Notes: generated from the sequence alone by a model not told the origin. Shown: positions 11,422 through 21,578, counted from the first letter of the stretch. The stretch: DNA of 64,000 bases from Serratia microhaemolytica (GCF_004011885.1 NZ_SBEF01000003.1:62001-126000), one strand, 5' to 3'. Numbers and translations: made by a program.

Positions 11422-12300
11422 TTATTCTGTCAGTTTGGCGAGTGGCGAATCATCTGGAATTTTGACATGCAGTTGTAGAATACGTCGGCTATCGGCCATC
11501 ACCACTTTAAACAGATAACCTTCAATCTCAATCGATTCACCGCGTGCAGGTAGGTGGCCAAATGCTTGCATCACCAGTCCGGCGACGGTATCGACTTCAT
11601 CGTTACTGAAGTCGGTGTCGAAAGTTTCGTTGAAATCTTCTATTGGGGTGAGGGCACGTACTGCGAACATGTGGCGGCTCAACTGGCGGATCTGTTGATC
11701 TTCTTCGTCATCATATTCATCTTCGATTTCGCCGACAATCAGCTCCAGAATATCTTCAATGGTGACTAAACCAGAAACGCCGCCGAACTCATCAACAACG
11801 ATAGCCATGTGGTAGCGTTGTGAACGAAACTCCTTCAGCATTCGGTCGACGCGTTTGCTTTCCGGCACGATCACCGCAGCACGTAACACTTTTTCGATGC
11901 TAAATGGGCTAGAGTTGGCACGCATAAACGGCAATAGATCCTTTGCCAGTAGTTGTCCTTCAATGTGATCTTTATCTTCGTTGATCACTGGAAAACGTGA
12001 GTGGGCGGATTCGATGATCACATCCAGGCACTCTTCCAGTGTCTGGTTGCGCTTGACGGTGACCATTTGTGAGCGTGGGATCATGATATCCCGAACCCGT
12101 AGTTTACTGATGTCCATCACCCCCTCCAGCATTTCGCGTGTTTCAGGGTCGATCAGATCTTTCTGTTCCGAATCACGGATCATTTCAACCAGTTCATCGC
12201 GGTTTTTCGGTTCACCGTGGAACAACTGGTTAAGCAGTAGAGTAAAAAAGCCCTTTTTGGGACTGGGGCTATCATTGCTGGGTGAGTGATCGTCGCTCAT
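11422..12300 (-). CDS. corC: CorC (YbeX), CBS-pair protein
   Basis: CorC is a 292-aa cytoplasmic protein with two CBS domains (about residues 70-195, including [12 protein letters not shown] and [19 protein letters not shown]) and a C-terminal CorC_HlyC domain. It was historically linked to Mg/Co efflux with CorA. Its place in the ybeZ-ybeY-ybeX cluster ties it to ribosome metabolism. Length and domain order equal E. coli. It sits between ybeY (81-bp gap) and lnt (6-bp gap). Confidence 0.95.
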   Translation of the reverse strand: MSDDHSPSNDSPSPKKGFFTLLLNQLFHGEPKNRDELVEMIRDSEQKDLIDPETREMLEGVMDISKLRVRDIMIPRSQMVTVKRNQTLEECLDVIIESAHSRFPVINEDKDHIEGQLLAKDLLPFMRANSSPFSIEKVLRAAVIVPESKRVDRMLKEFRSQRYHMAIVVDEFGGVSGLVTIEDILELIVGEIEDEYDDEEDQQIRQLSRHMFAVRALTPIEDFNETFDTDFSNDEVDTVAGLVMQAFGHLPARGESIEIEGYLFKVVMADSRRILQLHVKIPDDSPLAKLTE

Positions 12301-12381
12301 GCGTTTTAGTGAATATCCTCATGTTAGTTAATCTGTTTCATCTTGCCAGTCAGGAGATGGACGGTGACTGCTGCCGTTTTT

Positions 12382-12855
12382 TCAGTCTGGCTGTTTTTCC
12401 GCCAGATAGGGATCGGGGTAGCCCAATTGCAGCATGATCTCCGTCTCCAGAGACTCCATCTCTTCAGCTTGATGATCTTCAATGTGATCATAGCCTAACA
12501 GATGAAGGCTGCCATGAACAACCATATGTGCCCAGTGCGCTTCGATACTTTTCTGCTGCTCGTTTGCTTCCTGTTCAACAACCTGGCGGCAGATCACCAG
12601 ATCACCCAGTAGCGGTAACTCAATGCCTGCTGGCGCTTCAAACGGAAATGACAGTACGTTAGTCGGTGAGTTTTTACCACGATAGGTGAAGTTAAGCTGT
12701 TGGCTCTCTTCGGTATCGACCAGCCGAATCGTCACTTCGGCTTCATCGACAAACTGAGGCAGCAGGTGGGTGAGCCAACGCTGAAAGCAGGCTTCACTGG
12801 GTAATCCGTCGCGGTTATGGCAGGCAAGTTGCAAATCGAGAATGACAGCACTCAT
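12382..12855 (-). CDS. ybeY: YbeY, endoribonuclease for rRNA maturation
   Basis: YbeY is a metal-dependent RNase needed for 16S rRNA 3'-end maturation and 70S quality control. The zinc site [11 protein letters not shown] (His114, His118, His124) is intact. The protein is 157 aa (E. coli 155). It overlaps the ybeZ end by 4 bases, consistent with coupled translation and with the known YbeY-YbeZ partnership. Confidence 0.96.
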   Translation of the reverse strand: MSAVILDLQLACHNRDGLPSEACFQRWLTHLLPQFVDEAEVTIRLVDTEESQQLNFTYRGKNSPTNVLSFPFEAPAGIELPLLGDLVICRQVVEQEANEQQKSIEAHWAHMVVHGSLHLLGYDHIEDHQAEEMESLETEIMLQLGYPDPYLAEKQPD

Positions 12856-13907
12856 GACACCTCCGGTTGTTCGCCCGATGCAGCATCACGTTTGCGCTGT
12901 TCAGCCAGGGCTTCTTTGCGTTTCTGTTCGGCACGTTCCCAGGCTTCATAGGCGATGACAACTTGCGCCACAACCGGATGTCTCACCACATCTTCACTGT
13001 GAAAAAAGTTAAAGCTGATCGGTGCTACTTCAGATAACACCTCGATGGCATGGCGTAGTCCTGATTTCTGGTTGCGTGGCAGGTCGATTTGCGTCACATC
13101 ACCGGTGATCACCGCTTTGGAGTTGAAACCAATCCGGGTTAAAAACATCTTCATCTGTTCGATGGTGGTGTTCTGGCTTTCATCAAGGATGATAAAGGCA
13201 TCATTCAGAGTACGGCCACGCATATAGGCGAGTGGTGCCACTTCAATTACATTGCGTTCGATCAGTTTTTCGACTCGCTCAAAGCCCAACATTTCAAACA
13301 GTGCGTCATACAACGGGCGCAGATAGGGATCAACTTTTTGACTGAGATCGCCTGGCAAAAAACCGAGTTTCTCTCCCGCTTCTACCGCAGGGCGTGTCAG
13401 TAGGATCCGACGGATCTCCTGACGCTCCAGTGCATCGACGGCGGCTGCTACGGCCAGATAGGTTTTTCCGGTTCCTGCCGGGCCGATACCAAATGTGATG
13501 TCGTGGGCAAAAATATTGGCGATGTACTGCGCTTGGTTGGGAGTGCGCGGTTTTACCATTCCGCGCTTGGTTTTGATGGTTACCGCTTTACCATATTCCG
13601 GTACGCTGTCGGCGATCTGTTCCAGTACCTGGCTCTCTTTGATCGCTAAATGGATCTGCTCAGGATCGATATCGCTAATCACACCACGCAATGGCGCGGT
13701 GTCGACATATAGGCGGCGTAAAATCTCGGCGGCGGCGTTGACACACAGTGGTTTTCCGACCAGTTTAAAACGGTTGTCCCTGCGGTTAATCTCAATCCCC
13801 AGGCGGCGTTCGAGCTGTTTGATATTGTCATCAAATGGGCCGCACAAGCTCAACAAGCGTTGGTTATCTGCCGGCTCCAATAGAATTTCTTGTGTTGCGA
13901 CGTTCAA
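12852..13907 (-). CDS. ybeZ: YbeZ, PhoH-like ATPase
   Basis: YbeZ is a PhoH-family P-loop ATPase. The Walker A motif is GPAGTGKT at 142-149 and Walker B is ILDESQN. An N-terminal KH-like region precedes the ATPase domain, and the last 30 residues are rich in Lys, Glu and Arg. It is thought to assist YbeY in RNA processing. It is 351 aa from the ATG at 13907. It is usually next to miaB, but here a small yjdM gene lies between. Confidence 0.95.
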   Translation of the reverse strand: MNVATQEILLEPADNQRLLSLCGPFDDNIKQLERRLGIEINRRDNRFKLVGKPLCVNAAAEILRRLYVDTAPLRGVISDIDPEQIHLAIKESQVLEQIADSVPEYGKAVTIKTKRGMVKPRTPNQAQYIANIFAHDITFGIGPAGTGKTYLAVAAAVDALERQEIRRILLTRPAVEAGEKLGFLPGDLSQKVDPYLRPLYDALFEMLGFERVEKLIERNVIEVAPLAYMRGRTLNDAFIILDESQNTTIEQMKMFLTRIGFNSKAVITGDVTQIDLPRNQKSGLRHAIEVLSEVAPISFNFFHSEDVVRHPVVAQVVIAYEAWERAEQKRKEALAEQRKRDAASGEQPEVS

Positions 13908-13939
13908 ATTATCCTCGTTAAGCTGATTAAGTGATTGGC

Positions 13940-14275
13940 TTAGCTTTTCTTGACAAATTCTGATTTCAGCTTCATTGGCCCGAAGCCATCGATTTTACAG
14001 TCAATATTGTGATCACCGGCAACCAGGCGAATGTTTTTTACCTTGGTGCCGATCTTCAGCATCGATGAACTACCTTTCACCTTGAGATCTTTAATGATAG
14101 TCACACTATCACCGTCAGCTAACAGGTTACCGTTAGCATCTTTTACCGTAATAGTGTCATCATCGGCAACTGTTGCACTGTCACTCCATTCATAAGCACA
14201 CTCAGGGCAGATGAACAGCGAGTTATCCTGGTAGGTGTACTCGCTATGACATTGGGGGCAGGGTGGTAGTGACAT
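13940..14275 (-). CDS. yjdM: YjdM (PhnA family) zinc-ribbon protein
   Basis: This 111-aa protein is the size of E. coli YjdM. The N-terminal zinc ribbon has CPQC (6-9) and CPEC (23-26). The C-terminal PhnA domain contains the [24 protein letters not shown] and [14 protein letters not shown] stretches. The family was once called alkylphosphonate utilisation protein, but E. coli yjdM is not needed for C-P lyase and its role is unsettled. In E. coli it lies far away near the phn genes. Its position between miaB and ybeZ is the oddity. It has no phn neighbours here. Confidence 0.93.
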   Translation of the reverse strand: MSLPPCPQCHSEYTYQDNSLFICPECAYEWSDSATVADDDTITVKDANGNLLADGDSVTIIKDLKVKGSSSMLKIGTKVKNIRLVAGDHNIDCKIDGFGPMKLKSEFVKKS

Positions 14276-14307
14276 AAATTTGTTAACTCGCCTGTGAATA
14301 TCATCGG

Positions 14308-15732
14308 TTACGGTTGGTATACACCAACACCCAGTTCATCTTCTTTGCGGGTACGCGCCATCACCGATTGGGGTGATTCATGGCTGCGCAGTTCCATTTG
14401 CTGCTCAGTACGTACCAGTTTGCCTTGTAAGGAGTTGGTATTTGCCAGTGTGATCTCAACATCAACAAATTGTCCGATCAACTCAGGGCTGCCGTCGAAA
14501 TTGACAATGCGGTTGCACTCAGTACGTCCTGATAGTTGCATCACATTTTTACGTGAAACCCCTTCTACCAGAATGCGTTGCACACTGCCTAATAGGCGAC
14601 GGCTAAATTGCATTGCCTGCTGTTTCAACCGATCTTGCAGAATGTAGAGGCGCTGTTTTTTCTCCTCTTCACTGACATCGTCAACCATATCAGCTGCGGG
14701 TGTGCCAGGGCGTGGTGAGTAGATAAAACTGTAGCTGGTGTCGAAGTTGACTTGTGCAATCAGATCCATGGTCTGTTCAAAGTCTGCTTGTGTTTCACCA
14801 GGAAAACCAACGATAAAATCAGAGCTAAACTGTATGTTGGGGCGTGCGTTACGCAACTTACGAATGATCGATTTATATTCCAGCGTGGTATGCGCACGTT
14901 TCATCATGGTCAAAATACGATCTGAACCACTTTGTACCGGTAAATGCAGGAAACTGACCAATTCGGGCGTATCTTCATACACGGCGATGATGTCATCAGT
15001 GAACTCAATCGGATGGCTGGTGGTGAAACGAATACGATCAATACCATCAATCGCCGCCACTAGACGCAACAGTTCAGCGAACGAGCAGATCTCACCATCA
15101 TGTGTTGCGCCTCGGTAGGCATTAACATTCTGCCCCAGTAGGTTGACTTCACGTACCCCTTGAGCGGCCAACTGGGCAATTTCAAACAACACATCGTCGC
15201 AAGGGCGACTGACTTCGCCACCACGGGTGTAAGGTACTACACAAAATGAGCAATATTTGTTACAGCCTTCCATTATTGAGACAAAGGCGGTTGGGCCGTT
15301 GGCATGGGGTTCAGGCAGACGGTCAAATTTTTCAATTTCAGGGAAGCTGATATCAACAATCGGACTGCGAGTCCGCAAGACATGATCAATCATCTCAGGC
15401 AAACGGTGCAGTGTCTGCGGGCCAAAGATGATGTCAACGCAGGAGGCCCGGCGGCGAATATGTTCACCTTCCTGTGAGGCAACACAGCCACCAACACCGA
15501 TGATCAGTTGTGGATTTTTCTGCTTCAACTGTCGCCAGCGGCCTAACATATCGAACACCTTCTCTTGCGCTTTTTCGCGAATAGAACAGGTGTTTAACAG
15601 CAAAACGTCAGCTTCTTCAGCGTGTTCGGTCCATTCATAGCCTTGTGTGGCTCCCAGTAAATCTACCATTTTTGATGAGTCGTACTCATTCATCTGGCAG
15701 CCCCAGGTTTTGATATGCAGTTTTTTTGTCAT
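14308..15732 (-). CDS. miaB: MiaB, tRNA-2-methylthio-N6-isopentenyladenosine synthase
   Basis: MiaB is a radical-SAM methylthiotransferase that adds the 2-methylthio group to i6A37 in tRNAs reading UNN codons. The N-terminal domain has cluster ligands Cys12, Cys49 and Cys83. The radical-SAM motif CNKYCSFC supplies Cys157, Cys161 and Cys164, and a TRAM domain closes the protein. The 474-aa length is exactly that of E. coli. It is transcribed away from ubiF across a 313-bp divergent spacer. Confidence 0.97.
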   Translation of the reverse strand: MTKKLHIKTWGCQMNEYDSSKMVDLLGATQGYEWTEHAEEADVLLLNTCSIREKAQEKVFDMLGRWRQLKQKNPQLIIGVGGCVASQEGEHIRRRASCVDIIFGPQTLHRLPEMIDHVLRTRSPIVDISFPEIEKFDRLPEPHANGPTAFVSIMEGCNKYCSFCVVPYTRGGEVSRPCDDVLFEIAQLAAQGVREVNLLGQNVNAYRGATHDGEICSFAELLRLVAAIDGIDRIRFTTSHPIEFTDDIIAVYEDTPELVSFLHLPVQSGSDRILTMMKRAHTTLEYKSIIRKLRNARPNIQFSSDFIVGFPGETQADFEQTMDLIAQVNFDTSYSFIYSPRPGTPAADMVDDVSEEEKKQRLYILQDRLKQQAMQFSRRLLGSVQRILVEGVSRKNVMQLSGRTECNRIVNFDGSPELIGQFVDVEITLANTNSLQGKLVRTEQQMELRSHESPQSVMARTRKEDELGVGVYQP

Positions 15733-16045
15733 TGACTTGCCATTACTCAGTGCAGAGAGAAAATCGCGTTATGCGCCATGCAGGGGAGTCATTGTAACCA
15801 TTTGCCAGCAGTGTGACCAGTAAAGTGCAATATCGCTGGCTGCAACTACAGGCAAGACGCGTTAAGATGGCGTAGATTTTTTATCATAGAGATAAGTCGC
15901 ATTGCTGCACCATAGCGGGGCAGTGTTGTGATCGAGGTGACTCAGTGCGGTTAACGCTGGCGAAGGGTGTCGCGTTTGTTGCTGTCAGGGGGCGAGATAG
16001 CCGGACGGATGCTGAGCGTCAATCAACCAGCGAACGATAGATAAT
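15733..16045. other. Divergent miaB/ubiF intergenic region
   Basis: This is 313 bp without a supported gene. It must contain the start signals for miaB (minus) and ubiF (plus). A T-rich stretch near 15875-15890 and a G-rich run near 15990 are visible. I can assign neither a convincing -35/-10 pair nor a structured RNA. Confidence 0.5.
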
Positions 16046-17227
16046 ATGACGATTTCTGAACAATATTTTGATGCCGTGTTGGTGGGAGGCGGCATGGTTG
16101 GTGCCGCCGCTGCTTTAGGCTTGGCACAAGCTGGGTTTTCTGTTGCGTTGTTGGAGCAGCAACTACCGAGCAGCTTTGATACCCAGAGTCCACCTGATGT
16201 ACGTGTTTCGGCGATAGGTTGCAGCTCAGTTAACTTGCTACGTCAGTTGGGGGTTTGGTCTGCGGTCGAGCAGATGCGTGTTGTCCCTTACCGCCGCTTG
16301 GAAACTTGGGAGTGGGATACGGCACGAGTCACATTTGATGCCGATTTGCTCGGTTTGCCTGAGCTTGGTTTTATGGTCGAGAACCGCATATTGCAGTTGG
16401 CGCTATGGCAGCGGTTAACGGATGATGCCAATGTACGCTGTTACGCGCCGGCACGTTTGCGGACTATGCAACGTAATGGTGATCTGTGGCAATTAAGCTT
16501 GGAATCAAGCGAAACTATCACCACTCGTCTGGTGGTAGCGGCTGATGGTGCCGAGTCACAGGTGCGTAAACTGCTGGGCATTGGCGTTAGCGGTTGGCAG
16601 TATCGTCATGCTTGTCTGCTGGCTACGGTAGAGTGTGATGCGACACAACAAGATGTTACCTGGCAGCAATTTTATCCCTCAGGCCCACGTGCATTTTTAC
16701 CGTTGCACCAACAGTGGGCATCGCTGGCTTGGTATGACAGCCCACAACGAATCCGTCAATTACAGGCACTGTCGCCACAGCAACTGAGCAGCGAAATTAG
16801 CGCAGCCTTTCCTGCACGGCTACCACCAGTGAAAGTCCATGCCAGTTCAGCGTTCACACTGGTGCGGCGTCATGCGCAGCGCTATGTCGCTGCTGGCGCG
16901 GTGCTGCTGGGTGATGCAGCTCATACTATCAATCCGCTAGCCGGGCAGGGAGTGAATCTCGGCTACCGTGATGTACAGGCGTTGCTTACGGTGGTGAGCA
17001 AGGCACGGCAGCAGGGTGAAGATTGGAGTTCAGAGGCGGTATTGCTGGCCTATCAGCAGCAGCGCCGGTGGGATAATCTGTTGATGCAAACAGGTATGGA
17101 CTTATTTTATAACGCTTTTAGTAACCGTTTGCCGCCATTGAGCATTGCACGTAATGTGGCATTAATGGCAGCGCAACGTTCTGGCAAGCTGAAACAGTGG
17201 GTGTTGAAGTATGCGCTGGGATTATAA
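16046..17227 (+). CDS. ubiF: UbiF, 3-demethoxyubiquinol 3-hydroxylase
   Basis: UbiF is an FAD monooxygenase of ubiquinone biosynthesis that hydroxylates C6 of the demethoxyubiquinol ring. The FAD-binding glycine motif GGGMVGAAAALGLAQAG is at residues 12-28, and the second FAD motif GDAAHTINPLAGQGVNLG is in the C-terminal half. The protein is 393 aa (E. coli 391). The order miaB, ubiF (divergent), tRNA cluster matches E. coli. The start at 16046 has only a weak ribosome-binding site, but it gives the expected N-terminus. Confidence 0.94.
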   Translation: MTISEQYFDAVLVGGGMVGAAAALGLAQAGFSVALLEQQLPSSFDTQSPPDVRVSAIGCSSVNLLRQLGVWSAVEQMRVVPYRRLETWEWDTARVTFDADLLGLPELGFMVENRILQLALWQRLTDDANVRCYAPARLRTMQRNGDLWQLSLESSETITTRLVVAADGAESQVRKLLGIGVSGWQYRHACLLATVECDATQQDVTWQQFYPSGPRAFLPLHQQWASLAWYDSPQRIRQLQALSPQQLSSEISAAFPARLPPVKVHASSAFTLVRRHAQRYVAAGAVLLGDAAHTINPLAGQGVNLGYRDVQALLTVVSKARQQGEDWSSEAVLLAYQQQRRWDNLLMQTGMDLFYNAFSNRLPPLSIARNVALMAAQRSGKLKQWVLKYALGL

Positions 17228-17274
17228 ATCGGCTGGAGAGTAACCTGAGAGCGCAAGGGTTATGGCGGATAAAA

Positions 17275-17300
17275 GCAAAAAGCCCGTAAAACGGGCTTTC
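17275..17300 (-). terminator. Intrinsic terminator of the tRNA operon
   Basis: AAAGCCCGT and ACGGGCTTT form a 9-bp stem with a 3-base centre. Read on the minus strand the stem is followed by a T-rich run, and it sits 11 bases past the last tRNA-Gln. On the plus strand the same hairpin lies about 50 bp after ubiF and may also stop that transcript. Confidence 0.85.
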
Positions 17301-17310
17301 AACTGAATAT

Positions 17311-17385
17311 TGGCTGGGGTACCTGGATTCGAACCAGGGAATGCCGGTATCAAAAACCGGTGCCTTACCGCTTGGCGATACCCCA
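17311..17385 (-). tRNA. tRNA-Gln (anticodon UUG), copy 2
   Basis: The 75-nt cloverleaf encodes its 3' CCA. The anticodon arm CCGGT-TTTTGAT-ACCGG places UUG at positions 34-36. The acceptor stem is TGGGGTA/TACCCCA. It is identical to the copy at 17456-17530 and corresponds to E. coli glnU/glnW. It is last in the four-tRNA transcript. Confidence 0.97.
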
Positions 17386-17455
17386 AGTCTGAGTTCTTTG
17401 AGTGTGATTTTTTCTGTCTCTTTAGCCACTTGAAACCATGGCTCGCTTTGAGCGA

Positions 17456-17530
17456 TGGCTGGGGTACCTGGATTCGAACCAGGGAATGCCGGTATCAAAA
17501 ACCGGTGCCTTACCGCTTGGCGATACCCCA
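17456..17530 (-). tRNA. tRNA-Gln (anticodon UUG), copy 1
   Basis: This is a 75-nt gene identical base for base to the downstream copy, separated from it by 70 bp. The anticodon UUG reads CAA and, by wobble, CAG. E. coli has both UUG and CUG tRNA-Gln genes at this locus. No CUG copy is present here. Confidence 0.97.
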
Positions 17531-17556
17531 ACTGTTGTAACAACAATCAATCTAAG

Positions 17557-17641
17557 TGGTGCGGGAGGCGAGACTTGAACTCGCACACCTTGCGGCGCTA
17601 GAACCTAAATCTAGTGCGTCTACCAATTTCGCCACTCCCGC
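17557..17641 (-). tRNA. tRNA-Leu (anticodon UAG)
   Basis: This is an 85-nt class II tRNA with a long variable arm and encoded CCA. The anticodon loop TTTAGGT within CTAGA/TCTAG gives UAG, which reads CUN codons. It corresponds to E. coli leuW, in the same position between Met and Gln genes. Confidence 0.97.
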
Positions 17642-17649
17642 TAAGAGTG

Positions 17650-17726
17650 TGGTGGCTACGACGGGATTCGAACCTGTGACCCCATCATTATGAGTGATGT
17701 GCTCTAACCAACTGAGCTACGTAGCC
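17650..17726 (-). tRNA. Elongator tRNA-Met (anticodon CAU)
   Basis: This is a 77-nt cloverleaf with encoded CCA. The anticodon stem CATCA/TGATG holds the loop CTCATAA, so the anticodon is CAU. The GGCTACG acceptor and its pairing are those of elongator (metT/metU) rather than initiator tRNA. It is the first gene of the tRNA transcript. Confidence 0.96.
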
Positions 17727-17760
17727 TCCGTTTTGCAACCATCATCGGGCTGCGGGGCGC

Positions 17761-17789
17761 ATTATGCTGATCTGTCGTTATTGCGTCAA
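17761..17789 (-). promoter_or_regulatory. Promoter of the tRNA operon
   Basis: On the minus strand, -35 TTGACG (17784-17789) and -10 CATAAT (17761-17766) are separated by exactly 17 bp. The following discriminator is GC-rich (GCGCCCCGC), as in stringently controlled stable-RNA promoters. The tRNA-Met 5' end is about 34 bp downstream of the -10. Confidence 0.85.
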
Positions 17790-17885
17790 CAGGTTTTTTC
17801 GCTACTGCGACAACTTGATGTGCTGTTTGCTCGGCTTGTGAACAGTGAGCTTATAAAATCATCAAGTTATTGCTGGTGCTAAGCA

Positions 17886-17915
17886 GGCATCACCCTGGGT
17901 GGTTAAGGTGATGCC
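17886..17915 (-). terminator. Stem-loop after nagC, probable terminator
   Basis: GGCATCACC and GGTGATGCC form a perfect 9-bp stem around a 12-base loop, 16 bp past the nagC stop. The following minus-strand sequence has only a poor T-run, so termination may be partial or Rho-aided. Confidence 0.6.
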
Positions 17916-17930
17916 TCAACGCGTTACGGT

Positions 17931-19151
17931 TTAATCTTCTAGCAGTTTTTGCAGTAAGATGCCGTTCAGCATAGCTTGTTTCACCAGTGCGAAAGCGCCA
18001 ATGGCAGAAAGGTGATCCAGTTGGGAAGCTACCACAGAGAGCCCCTGGCGAAAGTCGCTCAGTGCCTGGTTATCAATGCAGTTTTGCAGTGCTGGGAACA
18101 GCACTTTATGGGCCTGTGTAATTTCACCGGTGATGACGACTTTCTGCGGGTTAAACAGGTTAATGGCGATCGCAATCGCTTTTCCTAAATCTCGACCCAC
18201 CTGTTCAATCACCTGGCTCGCTAATGCATCGCCTCTTTTCGCCGCGCGGCAGATTGCTGCGATATTGCACTCATCAGGCTGTAGTTTACTCGGATACCCT
18301 TCACTGAGTAGATGGCGTACCCGTTGCTCAATTGCGCTATTAGCTGCCACTGTTTCCAGACAGCCAAAGTTACCACAGTGACAACGTTGCCCTAACGGAT
18401 CAATTTGAAGATGGCCGATCTCTCCGGCATTTCCCCGGCTACCGAGGAAAATTTGTCGGTTGATGATGATGCCAGCGCCAGTACCTCGATGTAGACTGAC
18501 CAACAGTGAGTCATCACAATCGCGTGTGGCACCCAAGTAGTGTTCAGCCAATGCGAGGCTGCGGATATCATGGCCAACAAAGCAGCAGACGCGAAAACGT
18601 TGTTGTAGTCGTTCAACCAGTGGCCAGTTATGGACGCGGATATGCGGCATGTAGCGTACAATACCCAAATTGGCATCAACCAGGCCAGGCAAGGCAATCG
18701 CAATCGCAATCAACTCACGCAGTTTACTCTGCTGTTGGTTGATAAACTGCTCGATCAGGTTGAACAGCAGCGGCTCTAACTCTTCTTGAGTCTCTTCTGT
18801 CAGTGGATAGCGTTCTTCGGCCAGTAATTTGCCTTTCAGGTTATACAGCGCGATGGTGACACTATGGCGCCCAAGACGCACTGCAACGCTATGCAGGTGC
18901 CGGGTTTCACAGACAATTGAGGTGGCGCGACGCCCACCGGTAGAAGCTTGCTGAGCAACTTCTTTGATCAAACGCCGTTCGAGCAGTTGGCGGGTAATTT
19001 TGGTGATGCTTGCTGGAGCCAGTTGGCTGATTTCAGCAATTTGCACACGAGAGATTGGGCCTTGTTGATCGATTAGGCGGTAAACAATTGCGCCATTGAG
19101 TTGCTTAACTAAATCAACATTCCCTATTTGTCCTTGTCCTTCGGTACTCAT
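17931..19151 (-). CDS. nagC: NagC, N-acetylglucosamine-responsive ROK-family repressor
   Basis: NagC represses the nag genes and controls glmUS. It is released from DNA by GlcNAc-6-phosphate, the substrate of NagA. The N-terminal winged helix-turn-helix (about residues 15-80, with SRVQIAEISQLAPASITKITRQL) precedes a ROK kinase-like sugar domain with the zinc motif CHCGNFGCLE. Its 406 aa equal E. coli. A 257-bp spacer separates it from nagA, where E. coli has only a few bases, so it may have its own promoter. nagD, normally next, is absent. Confidence 0.96.
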   Translation of the reverse strand: MSTEGQGQIGNVDLVKQLNGAIVYRLIDQQGPISRVQIAEISQLAPASITKITRQLLERRLIKEVAQQASTGGRRATSIVCETRHLHSVAVRLGRHSVTIALYNLKGKLLAEERYPLTEETQEELEPLLFNLIEQFINQQQSKLRELIAIAIALPGLVDANLGIVRYMPHIRVHNWPLVERLQQRFRVCCFVGHDIRSLALAEHYLGATRDCDDSLLVSLHRGTGAGIIINRQIFLGSRGNAGEIGHLQIDPLGQRCHCGNFGCLETVAANSAIEQRVRHLLSEGYPSKLQPDECNIAAICRAAKRGDALASQVIEQVGRDLGKAIAIAINLFNPQKVVITGEITQAHKVLFPALQNCIDNQALSDFRQGLSVVASQLDHLSAIGAFALVKQAMLNGILLQKLLED

Positions 19152-19407
19152 CAGTAGGTCTACTCGCTATTAATGGTGGATGAAATCGGTTTGTTATTGC
19201 ACAAACCGGTTCGAAGTAACCAACTTGACTTAGCGCCCATTCCAGCAGGTTATCAGTCGGTGTTGGCTGTTCTACACATTGGCGACTGTTTCAGTTTGTT
19301 GCCTCGAAAGCAACTGAGGGTTGAACTGAAGCAGTGCGGCAGCTTAAAGGGTCCTTTTCTTTATAACTGATTACCTTGATGATGTTAAATAAATGGTTAA
19401 CAAGCCC

Positions 19408-19413
19408 ATTATA
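19408..19413 (-). promoter_or_regulatory. Possible -10 element for a nagC promoter
   Basis: A perfect TATAAT on the minus strand spans the nagA stop codon (the TAA is within it), about 257 bp before nagC. The sequence 17 bp upstream (TCTAGT) is a poor -35. Support is the exact hexamer plus the unusual nagA-nagC spacing. Confidence 0.35.
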
Positions 19414-20551
19414 CTGGATGCTGACCATTCACTAGAGTTGCTACGAGTTTGAAATTACGACTAAAAGCAACCAAGTTTGCCACTTTTCCCACTTCGATGC
19501 TCCCTAACTGACGGTCGACACCGATTGCTCTTGCTGGGTAGAGGCTAGCCATACGCAACGCTTCATCCAGTGCAATACCTGCATATTGGACACAGTTACT
19601 CACTGCTTGCAGCATTGTCAGTGCGGAACCGCTTAAGGTGCCATTGGCATCAACACAGACACCGTTACGGCAGTATATGGTTTTGCCAGCAAAAATAAAC
19701 TGCTCAATCTCAGCCCCGGCTGCCGCTGTTGCATCAGTAACCAATACCAGCTTATCGCCCTTGATTCTTTTGGCATTACGAATGTTTGCCCAAGCGACAT
19801 GATATCCATCGGCAATGATGCCGCTGTAAACTTCTGGGGTATCAAAAATCGCGCCGACTAAGCCAGGCTCACGGCCTGTGATAACCGGCATTGCGTTGTA
19901 GAGGTGGGTCGCAAAACTGATCCCGGCACTGAAACCGAGTCGCGCTTGTTGATAGGTTGCGTTGGAGTGCCCGGCTGAGACAGTAATGCCGGCGGTGACC
20001 AGTTTTTTTATCTGCTCAACGCTCACTTGTTCAGGCGCTAATGTCACTTTGCGGATCACATCGGCATTTGCGCACAGGTAGTCGATCATCTGTTCATCAG
20101 CAGCGCGGATCAATGCTGGGTTGTGGGTGCCTTTTTTTTCCAAGCTCAGATAGGGGCCTTCTAGGTGTAGTCCCAATGCTTGGTTGGCATGTTTTTGCAG
20201 ATAGCTGCGCATGACGTTGATGGCGTGCTGCATCATCTGATCATCACTGGTGATCAGTGTTGGCAAGTAACTGGTACAGCCAGATTGCTGATTGGTATGC
20301 TGCATTATCTCCAGCGTATTTTCTGAGATGTCTGCGAGTGAGTCATTAAACTGCACACCGCCACAGCCGTTGAGTTGCAGATCGATAAAACCTGGAGCCA
20401 GCATAGCGCCGTTCAACGCATGAAGCTCGATGCCTGGTGGTAAATCTGCTGTTGGGCAGATCCGTTCAATTAAACCATCAGCGATCACGACAGCATGGTT
20501 TTCTAGCACATCGTGGCCGGTAAAGATCAGACATTCGGTTAACGCAAACAT
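19409..20551 (-). CDS. nagA: NagA, N-acetylglucosamine-6-phosphate deacetylase
   Basis: NagA removes acetate from GlcNAc-6-P to give glucosamine-6-P for NagB. It is an amidohydrolase TIM barrel with HLEGPYLS (metal/catalytic region), [17 protein letters not shown] and the catalytic Asp in VTDATAA. I start it at the ATG at 20551: AGAGG lies just upstream and the N-terminus [22 protein letters not shown] then matches the family, giving 380 aa (E. coli 382). A longer reading from 20584 would run into the nagB end. Confidence 0.95.
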   Translation of the reverse strand: MFALTECLIFTGHDVLENHAVVIADGLIERICPTADLPPGIELHALNGAMLAPGFIDLQLNGCGGVQFNDSLADISENTLEIMQHTNQQSGCTSYLPTLITSDDQMMQHAINVMRSYLQKHANQALGLHLEGPYLSLEKKGTHNPALIRAADEQMIDYLCANADVIRKVTLAPEQVSVEQIKKLVTAGITVSAGHSNATYQQARLGFSAGISFATHLYNAMPVITGREPGLVGAIFDTPEVYSGIIADGYHVAWANIRNAKRIKGDKLVLVTDATAAAGAEIEQFIFAGKTIYCRNGVCVDANGTLSGSALTMLQAVSNCVQYAGIALDEALRMASLYPARAIGVDRQLGSIEVGKVANLVAFSRNFKLVATLVNGQHPV

Positions 20552-20567
20552 GCTGCCTCTTGCAAAG

Positions 20568-21368
20568 TTAGAGATTATTGACACTTTCCGCTTCTAACTC
20601 ACGGAAATATTTCACCGTTTTTACCTTCAGTTCCATTGTGGACGGTTCATCACAAACAATCACCGATTTAGCGTGTAGTTGCAGGCAGCTAACGGTCCAA
20701 AGGTGGTTGATACTTCCCTCTACTGCGGCCTGTAACGCAAGTGCTTTGGCACGGCCGGTCACCAAGATCATCACTTCTTCGGCTTCAAGTAGGGTACCGA
20801 CACCTACGGTTAACGCATATTTGGGAACAAGACTGAGCTCGCCACCAAAGAAACGAGAATTGGCAACACGCGTTTCTTCAGTCAGTGTTTTAATACGCGT
20901 CCGTGATGCCAAGGATGAAGCAGGCTCATTGAAGGCAATGTGTCCATCGGTACCGACTCCCCCCATAAAAAGGTGAACTTTACCATAAGATTGGATTTTG
21001 GCCTCGTAGCGCTGGCACTCTGCATCTACATCTTCGGCGTTGCCGTTTAATATGTTTATGTTTTCAGAGGGAATATCGATATGATCAAAAAGATTGCGGT
21101 ACATAAACGAATGATAACTTTCTGGGTGTTGCTGGGGGAGACCAACATATTCGTCCATGTTAAAGGTGACAACATGCTTAAAACTCACCTCACCTGCTTG
21201 ATGCATTGCAATCAAGTGTCGATAGGCTTCCAGCGGCGTGCCTCCGGTTGGTAGACCAAGTACAAATGGGCGCTGTGCTGTGGGGTTGAACTTATTAATT
21301 GTGTTAACAATGTGGCGAGCTGCCCATTTGCCAACCTGTTCGGTGTTCTGTAGCGGGATAAGTCTCAT
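20568..21368 (-). CDS. nagB: NagB, glucosamine-6-phosphate deaminase
   Basis: NagB converts glucosamine-6-P to fructose-6-P and ammonia, feeding amino sugars into glycolysis. The 266-aa length equals E. coli. The catalytic sequences [11 protein letters not shown] (Asp72 region) and [14 protein letters not shown] (His143 region) are present. The ATG at 21368 has a GAGG ribosome-binding site. It is first of nagB-nagA-nagC. The divergent nagE transporter of E. coli is missing, so how GlcNAc enters is not shown here. Recycling of wall-derived sugar is possible. Confidence 0.97.
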   Translation of the reverse strand: MRLIPLQNTEQVGKWAARHIVNTINKFNPTAQRPFVLGLPTGGTPLEAYRHLIAMHQAGEVSFKHVVTFNMDEYVGLPQQHPESYHSFMYRNLFDHIDIPSENINILNGNAEDVDAECQRYEAKIQSYGKVHLFMGGVGTDGHIAFNEPASSLASRTRIKTLTEETRVANSRFFGGELSLVPKYALTVGVGTLLEAEEVMILVTGRAKALALQAAVEGSINHLWTVSCLQLHAKSVIVCDEPSTMELKVKTVKYFRELEAESVNNL

Positions 21369-21578
21369 TATTTACCTCGTAGCTATTTATCTCGTAACAA
21401 CAGGGGGGGTGTTTCAGAGTTAACCAAGTCGAGTGCGATATTCTTTTTTTTCATTATAAAATAAGATGTCTGTGGTTGCTACTAAATTAACCAAAAAGAT
21501 AGCGAAAGTGGGCAGTAACAGGCTTGTTGGCTTGCTTTAATTTTTATGAAAAAAATAGTCATGCTGCTCACCTGGCTG

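Noticed and set aside
21440-21475. NagC operator upstream of nagB
   Set aside because: AT-rich and in the right place, but I could not match a consensus with confidence.
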